From Candidatus Zophobacter franzmannii (GTDB taxonomy: Bacteria; Cloacimonadota; Cloacimonadia; Cloacimonadales; JAFGVF01): a DNA stretch of 20,930 nt. A program made the translations under genes and the position numbers. This document shows positions 16,000 to 20,930 of this stretch, in pieces; within the stretch, counting starts at the first letter, position 1, and every line of letters begins with the position of its first letter. Under the pieces are notes generated by a model. It worked only from the letters and a program-made list of their open reading frames with translations. It had not been told where the DNA came from and searched no databases. The DNA lies in the NCBI GenBank assembly GCA_030765245.1, contig JAVCCX010000326.1, positions 1 to 20,930 of the forward strand, read 5' to 3'.

Positions 16000-16986
16000 T
16001 TATTTCTTTGCTTTATTTTGTTGATAGCGTTCAGCAAAGTAACCGATGTTACCAATTAAGATGAACAGGAAGATAACCATATGAGCAACTGACTGGGCAT
16101 TCATACCAAGTCGAGCTGTCTTCCATTTATACATGATACCTGTTTTTGTTTCAGGGTCCCAATCTTTAGATATATCAATACTGTCGATCACATCTTGATC
16201 TTTTAGTAACTCTTTACTAAATGGACGACCATTAGGATAGTCAGGACTTTGATATGCAGCAAATACATCAGTTAAATATTCATATTCTGCAGCACCCTTC
16301 ATTCCTGAAAGCATACCTGAGAGCTGGCCGGTCTGTAAGTAAGGATATGCGTCAGCGGCCATAACAGCTGTAACACCAGCAGCAACATTAACGCCAAAGC
16401 GTGAACGAGCCCAGGTAACCCAACCCATTGCATAACTTGCACCTGAAGTTTCAATAACAAGACGAAGCTCGTTATAGTTATTCAGACCCTTCATCATAGG
16501 CAATGTTTCGAGTTTTCTTCCTTCAGCATCTGTTTTTACAGCTTCTGCAATACCATCACCCATACCAACAACGATTGGTAAATATAGAGCAGCAGGTTTA
16601 TACCCAATATTGATATAATCAACACCTGATTGTACATCAGGATACTCTGATTTTACCATATCGATTGCATAGTTAACAAGTGGAGCAGCTGTTGGAAGGA
16701 AAGTCAGAGTGAATACTTTCACCTTTCTTTCAAAGCAATGTCTAAGAATTGCAACTTCCATAGGATAAAGTTCAGCCATTGTTGATGCATCATGAGCAAA
16801 GCAGATAAGAATAGCTCTATCTTCTCTGTTTTCATAAGAATCAACCATCTGATATAGTGTTTCTGTCGGACCTGTTGTATAGGTCGGAGCATTAAAGGGA
16901 ATCAAAAGTGGAATAGTGATAGCCAAAGCGATTATCAGGTATATCCATCTTCTGTCCAGATCTTGTAATTTCTTTATAAATTCCAT
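16000..16986 (-). CDS. Bitopic protein with Rossmann-like extracytoplasmic domain (operon gene 3)
   Basis: The function is unknown. The 328-residue protein has a positively charged N-terminus (KK, RR), one membrane helix (14-30), a large soluble domain (35-295), a second helix (299-317) and a basic end (ERYQQNKAKK). Positive-inside reasoning puts both ends in the cytoplasm and the domain outside. That domain alternates strands and helices: AILICFAHD (58-66), VKVFTLTFLP (89-98), DYINIGYKP (123-131), LRLVIETSG (174-182). AAGGAG five bases upstream supports the ATG at 16986. A longer frame starting at 17010 overlaps the preceding gene and lacks such a site. The segment G-V-T-A-V...PYLQTG-x-L-x-G-M...AAEYEYL (204-238) weakly resembles the end of the soluble domain of gene 1, which may mean common ancestry. 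Confidence 0.85.
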   Translation of the reverse strand: MEFIKKLQDLDRRWIYLIIALAITIPLLIPFNAPTYTTGPTETLYQMVDSYENREDRAILICFAHDASTMAELYPMEVAILRHCFERKVKVFTLTFLPTAAPLVNYAIDMVKSEYPDVQSGVDYINIGYKPAALYLPIVVGMGDGIAEAVKTDAEGRKLETLPMMKGLNNYNELRLVIETSGASYAMGWVTWARSRFGVNVAAGVTAVMAADAYPYLQTGQLSGMLSGMKGAAEYEYLTDVFAAYQSPDYPNGRPFSKELLKDQDVIDSIDISKDWDPETKTGIMYKWKTARLGMNAQSVAHMVIFLFILIGNIGYFAERYQQNKAKK

Positions 16987-16996
16987 AATATCTCCT

Positions 16997-17620
16997 TTAG
17001 TCTCCGCCACCGAGGTAGGCGCGCTCGATACCGAGCATGATTTTCAGAGATACAGCGGTCATTCCAAGACCAACACCGAGCATGAATCCACGCTTAGATG
17101 CAAGGTTTGGAACATCAAGAATCCACTGAGCAAATCCAGGAATCTTAGGACTGATCATAACACCGTAAGGTACCTGACCAAGCATCACTATGATAGCTGC
17201 GATAAGTAGCACTGTAGCTTCAGCTGACCTGGCACGGAATGCCTTATAGGCAGCAGTGGAGATGTAGAATGCCAACAGTGAGAACATAGTAGCAGACATT
17301 GGCATTTGGACATTCTTAAATATCCAGATATAAGGTGAACCTTCACTGGTTCCCCAAATAAAACCGATAGCTGCAGTAGCATAAACAGCGATAAGAGTTA
17401 CATAACTGTACTGCCAGTTAGGAACCTTTCTTTTGATTCTTACGGTATTAACCATAGTAATACTCATAATACCGAGGATGACACCAAAAGGAGACATCGC
17501 TCTTACGAACACGAGGTAGCCCTGATAGAACTCTTCAGAAATCTTATGGGGCACAACAGCCCACGCAGCGAAGAGAAAACTCAAGACTATTACTATAAAT
17601 AATGGTATTTGTTTTTTCAT
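16997..17620 (-). CDS. Six-helix membrane protein, unknown function (operon gene 2)
   Basis: I do not recognise a named family. The 207-residue protein has predicted membrane helices at about 5-23, 40-60, 72-90, 104-123, 133-150 and 178-196. The first may double as an uncleaved signal anchor. Cytoplasmic loops are marked by RIKRK (61-65) and KAFRARSAE (126-134). Polar residues inside or next to helices (FIWGTSEGSPYIW, GQVPYG) suggest a functional core rather than a passive anchor. The protein ends in GGGD. AGGAG nine bases before the ATG gives the start. It follows gene 1 by 12 bp and precedes gene 3 by 10 bp. Size and helix number equal those of gene 4, but I see no clear sequence likeness between the two. 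Confidence 0.85.
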   Translation of the reverse strand: MKKQIPLFIVIVLSFLFAAWAVVPHKISEEFYQGYLVFVRAMSPFGVILGIMSITMVNTVRIKRKVPNWQYSYVTLIAVYATAAIGFIWGTSEGSPYIWIFKNVQMPMSATMFSLLAFYISTAAYKAFRARSAEATVLLIAAIIVMLGQVPYGVMISPKIPGFAQWILDVPNLASKRGFMLGVGLGMTAVSLKIMLGIERAYLGGGD

Positions 17621-17632
17621 ATGTGCCTACTC

Positions 17633-20410
17633 CTATTTATCAGGGAAAGCGTTAATAAGGAATGTTATTTTCATCGTGGAAAGCAATGTTCCAAGGACAA
17701 TAAAGAAAAGAATCAGGAACTTGAAGTAATCCTGTCCTTTCAAAGTACCAAGCATCATCGGTTCTTTTGAGAGATATGCAGCGGCTGCATAAAGCTCTTC
17801 ACCCATTAGGGTATAATCACAAGTTGTAATAAAGAACGGAATCTGTGTAACAGCGTCAGTACCGGAAATCTGGATTGCACCAATTGAGTTTCCTGTTTCA
17901 GTCATAATAAGTGATTCAGCGTAGAACATACCCATGTAGAAGTTAGTTGCTACCTTTTCACGAACCATGATACCGTTCACTCCCGCAACGAATGCGAACT
18001 GTGAACTGGTAAGGAAGAATACACTTGATGGATCAAATGTATCAGGACGACCGGCTTCATAATGAGCTTCTTTCACAATCTCTTGAGCAATAGGAAGCAC
18101 AATTACGTCACGGCAAGGTACAAGGATAGGGGTATCATACTCAGCAGCTTTCTTAGCTACCTGAGATAGAATCTGCAAACCTGCCAGGGTTGCAACATCA
18201 TTGATACCTGATAGTCCCGGCACAAAGAGAATAGGTGCTCCCATCTCTGTTGCACGACCAATGGCATTGTCAATTTCCTGAATACCTGCAATTGGGCGAA
18301 GATAGAGGTCTTTACCACGACGAGCAAGTCCTATCATGATAAACACAATTGCACCAAATATCAATGCAGCAATCAAGCCTGGAAGACGCTGAAGATATAA
18401 CCAGTTAGGAACTGGGTAGAAGTATTCAACATCACCCTTAGCATCCATGAGTGGTTCGCTTTTGAAGAAATTACCCTTACCATCAGATATCATTATCTTA
18501 TAGCTACGGCTTCTCTTCTCATGCTCTCTTGATTTCTTAATCATTCTCATTCTTGATCTTCTACCTTCAACACTATTGACTTTCTCAAGTAATGGGTTGT
18601 TCATAGATTCAAGCTGAGCATTCATCTGTTCAAGCTGTCCCTCTGCTGCTGCAATTTCATTAGCATCGGTAAGTGTACCTTTTTCAACAATAAGCTCATC
18701 GATTGATGTCTTAAGCTTTGTCATTGCTTTCTTATCTTCACCAGGGAAGAGATTAACAGAAAGGACACTACCTGAAATAGGATCAAATTTATAAGATATA
18801 TTAGGATCGATTAATATATATTTTTTCTCAACATCAATATCCTGAACAATAGCAAACTCTCTTTTCACATAATCAGAGAGGTCATTTAAACTTCTTTCTA
18901 AAGCAATCACTTCCTTTGAAATGCTATAAGAGCTCTGATGGATATTCTTGCTCAATACAGTCACAAAAGTCTTATTGAGATTAACCTCATTATACATTAC
19001 ATCGCTAGGTTTAAGTGATTTAATGAAATCATCCCAGACCAAATCCTGTGTAAGAGAATAATCAGCATTAAGAGGAGTACCTGTGTTACTTTTTGCGTTA
19101 AAGCTCATTTCAACTCTAATACCTTTAGCAACATCGTAATCTTTTGGAAGCGGTACAACAATTTTATTGTCCTGGTAGAATTCTTCATGAACCTTAAAAG
19201 GCTTATCTTCTCCAACTTTAAAGAATGAGAAGTAGATATCATTAACATCATAGAATTCATTAGTTCTATATTCATAGGCTACAAGCATCTTCTGCTTGGC
19301 ATCACCAAGGAAAGATGTACCTGTAACATAGGCAGATGGTTTGCCCCACTCTACTCTAAGATAGTCACCCTTATCATCCGGAGCATCGTCAACTACAAAG
19401 GTTGTATCTTTATAAAACTCATTAAGTTTAGAGCGTTCGGCCTTGATTGGCTCTGAGAGAGTGATCCCGCCGTTATAGGCACAACCTATTACGAAGGAGT
19501 AATCATTCAATGAATCGTAATTAAACTGTGGAAAATCACTGATTTTTACTGAAGCAAATGCATTATTAGCAGATGTGCTTACTAACTCTGTACCCTTATC
19601 GTAGTTACCACCGGTAAAGGCTTCAAGCTTGTTATTATCTACAATAAAAACATGATATGCACTAACTGCATCTGATGGTACAGGGTGTTTCCACTCAAAC
19701 TGAAGAGTACCCTGTTCAGGAAGGTATTTCCCGTAAAAGGTTTCAACTGCAGCTGCTTCATTTGGAACAGGAATACCGGAAACCATATCGGCACGCATGA
19801 AATACTTACGTTGTTCATTTGCAGCAACAATAGTATAATAATACTTATTACTCGGAATCAATTTACCGAGGATAGAACCATTATACCATTTAAGGCCTGC
19901 ATAAGTCTCACCATCTTTCTCTATTGGTTTTGTATGATAGTAATAAGGCTTTATATCCATCATATAGAGAAGGGTTGTGCGACGCATCAAGTCTTTAAGA
20001 ACATTCAAATCATGTGGATATTCTTTGTAAAGAGGACTTGTTGCCTTATCAGGCTGTTTGTCTTTTTTGGCTTTAGCAGGGGCATCAACTCCAACTATCT
20101 GAGTCCACCCACTGTCATAGTAGTACATCACATCTGCTGAAACACCTGTTTTAGCGTTAACTGGGATTGTACTGATTAAGAAGAGGGAATCCGGGCTGAT
20201 ACCGCGATAAACATGATACTCTATGACCCTTGATTCCTTAGGGAGTGGGGTCCAACTGACTCGCAGTCCAGTTCCGTCATCGTTGGGGATATCGGTCACT
20301 TGCAGATTCCTTACTGTCATATTCTGCGCTTTGGCACTAAAAAGCGACACCGCAGATAGAAGTAAAAGAATCATTAAGATCGATAAACCCGCTTTGCGAT
20401 GTTTAATCAT
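17633..20410 (-). CDS. Large Fn3 / coiled-coil membrane protein, DUF6754-like C-terminus (operon gene 1)
   Basis: The 925-residue protein has a signal peptide (1-28, ending SAKA), a first Fn3-like domain (32-105), a Lys/Tyr-rich region (110-205), further Fn3-like domains (212-325, 335-440), and charged helical, probably coiled-coil segments (495-520, 560-635). A membrane helix (676-696) followed by ARRGK places the next part, 700-893, in the cytoplasm. This is a Rossmann-like domain with strands APILFVPG (725-732), TPILVPC (760-766), SSVFFLTSS (795-803) and the conserved-looking ISGTDAVTQIPFFITTCDY (848-866). A last helix is at 896-918. The C-terminal part resembles what I remember as DUF6754, an uncharacterised domain; that label needs a profile search. 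AAGGAG six bases before the ATG fixes the start. It heads the operon and links the outside to a cytoplasmic domain, so it could sense or couple. Its function is unknown. Confidence 0.88.
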   Translation of the reverse strand: MIKHRKAGLSILMILLLLSAVSLFSAKAQNMTVRNLQVTDIPNDDGTGLRVSWTPLPKESRVIEYHVYRGISPDSLFLISTIPVNAKTGVSADVMYYYDSGWTQIVGVDAPAKAKKDKQPDKATSPLYKEYPHDLNVLKDLMRRTTLLYMMDIKPYYYHTKPIEKDGETYAGLKWYNGSILGKLIPSNKYYYTIVAANEQRKYFMRADMVSGIPVPNEAAAVETFYGKYLPEQGTLQFEWKHPVPSDAVSAYHVFIVDNNKLEAFTGGNYDKGTELVSTSANNAFASVKISDFPQFNYDSLNDYSFVIGCAYNGGITLSEPIKAERSKLNEFYKDTTFVVDDAPDDKGDYLRVEWGKPSAYVTGTSFLGDAKQKMLVAYEYRTNEFYDVNDIYFSFFKVGEDKPFKVHEEFYQDNKIVVPLPKDYDVAKGIRVEMSFNAKSNTGTPLNADYSLTQDLVWDDFIKSLKPSDVMYNEVNLNKTFVTVLSKNIHQSSYSISKEVIALERSLNDLSDYVKREFAIVQDIDVEKKYILIDPNISYKFDPISGSVLSVNLFPGEDKKAMTKLKTSIDELIVEKGTLTDANEIAAAEGQLEQMNAQLESMNNPLLEKVNSVEGRRSRMRMIKKSREHEKRSRSYKIMISDGKGNFFKSEPLMDAKGDVEYFYPVPNWLYLQRLPGLIAALIFGAIVFIMIGLARRGKDLYLRPIAGIQEIDNAIGRATEMGAPILFVPGLSGINDVATLAGLQILSQVAKKAAEYDTPILVPCRDVIVLPIAQEIVKEAHYEAGRPDTFDPSSVFFLTSSQFAFVAGVNGIMVREKVATNFYMGMFYAESLIMTETGNSIGAIQISGTDAVTQIPFFITTCDYTLMGEELYAAAAYLSKEPMMLGTLKGQDYFKFLILFFIVLGTLLSTMKITFLINAFPDK

Positions 20411-20919
20411 ACGAATCTCCTTCCTTTTTTTCGATTCATTCTATATATAATTTTACCCTATGTCCAATCACTCAGTAAATACTCCTCAAGCATAGGCTTA
20501 ACAAGTAAATGCAACTGTTAAGTGTATGGTTTCATACATACTATTATCCAGTTTAGTTATTTTTCATAAGTTTGTAATACTGTCAATTCCTTTTTTAGTG
20601 GTGATTTACAGTTAAAATCCTCTCAATTATAGGGATCTGCCTTATCAATTTATTCATCCAAACTTATATCATTTCCTAGAATTGTCAATTAATCTATAGG
20701 TTTCCCTATATCCTCCATCCTGAGTGACTGATGAAATTAGTTTTATAGATAAAGGTTCTTTATACTGTCCTCATGGTTCGATACAATGCCACGCATCACT
20801 CACCATGACAGGTAGTTGTTTTACAAAAAAAGATGCATATTTACTCTTTCGAAAGAAATTAATTGTAAAGATATCGTGAGTTGAGTAAGTTGTCAGTAAC
20901 AAAATTCAAAGGGTTGATA
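20411..20919. other. Gene-free region upstream of the four-gene operon
   Basis: I see no gene on either strand. It should contain the promoter of the membrane operon; the minus strand has AT-rich TATATATAG just before the ribosome binding site, but no clear -35 box. Two inverted repeats are visible: CTTAACA (20497-20503) with TGTTAAG (20516-20522), and CTGTC/CATGGT (20766-20777) with ACCATGACAG (20802-20811). Either could be a control site. Confidence 0.45.
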
Positions 20920-20930
20920 ATGAGAAAAGA
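20920..20930 (+). CDS. Possible start of a divergent gene, cut by the window edge
   Basis: ATGAGAAAAGA at the very end could open a plus-strand gene (M-R-K, a common signal-peptide beginning). A weak AAGGG lies seven bases upstream. Only three codons are visible, so this is a guess based on the long gene-free divergent region before it. Confidence 0.2.

Noticed and set aside
16987..17010. Start of operon gene 3 at 17010
   Set aside because: It would overlap gene 2 and has no well-placed ribosome binding site, whereas AAGGAG lies five bases before the ATG at 16986.
19685..20140. 151-codon plus-strand frame antisense to the 925-residue protein
   Set aside because: The translation is Ile/Cys-rich and shadow-like, no ribosome binding site is evident, and the minus-strand gene is clearly real.
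20766..20811. tRNA gene suggested by GGTTCGA at 20774-20780
   Set aside because: No cloverleaf could be built around it; acceptor, D and anticodon arms are missing.

Overview
The window reads as one 20.9 kb piece of an AT-rich genome from an anaerobic, diderm bacterium. Every recognisable complete gene is on the minus strand, so transcription runs from high to low coordinates. The gene mix (butyrate kinase, an all-cysteine-ligand hybrid cluster protein, a giant secreted C25 peptidase with CARDB, nidogen-like, choice-of-anchor and Fn3 domains, a DUF2207 protein, a YhcC-type radical SAM protein) best fits Candidatus Cloacimonadota or a relative in the FCB group. This is an inference from gene content; no marker gene in the window fixes the taxonomy.

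Layout in coordinate order (all minus strand unless stated): (1) 1-101, the 5' end of a secreted clostripain-like (C11) peptidase cut by the window edge; (2) 167-1246 butyrate kinase with its own terminator; (3) 1247-1651, an intergenic stretch with an unusual 10-bp periodic repeat of dyad symmetry, ending in the hcp terminator; (4) 1652-4274, a likely stress unit transcribed tetR, cupin, hcp, with two copies of the same candidate operator, one before tetR and one before the cupin gene; (5) 4275-4806, a 530-bp gene-free region with an 11-bp C-rich tandem repeat (G-rich on the minus strand), a cluster of DnaA-box-like words, a second 10-bp periodic tract and a terminator; (6) 4807-10410, an 1867-residue secreted C25-type multidomain protein whose catalytic His motif looks altered; (7) 10512-13074, a DUF2207 membrane protein overlapping a radical SAM gene; (8) 13420-15198, a second secreted beta-rich protein; (9) 15388-20410, a tight four-gene operon of membrane proteins of unknown function, closed by a strong terminator; (10) 20411-20930, a gene-free upstream region, perhaps with a divergent plus-strand gene starting at the very end.

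The best candidate for an undescribed system is the four-gene operon at 15388-20410. In transcription order it encodes a 925-residue protein (signal peptide, Fn3-like extracytoplasmic region, coiled coil, then a Rossmann-like domain between two membrane helices), a six-helix membrane protein, a bitopic protein with a Rossmann-like domain on the outer face, and another six-helix membrane protein. The genes are 9-12 bp apart, each with a clear ribosome binding site, so they very probably form one inner-membrane complex. I cannot assign a function. The second item worth pursuing is the 10-bp periodic GTCCGTG/CACGGAC repeat family, found in two intergenic regions, each time just beyond a terminator.
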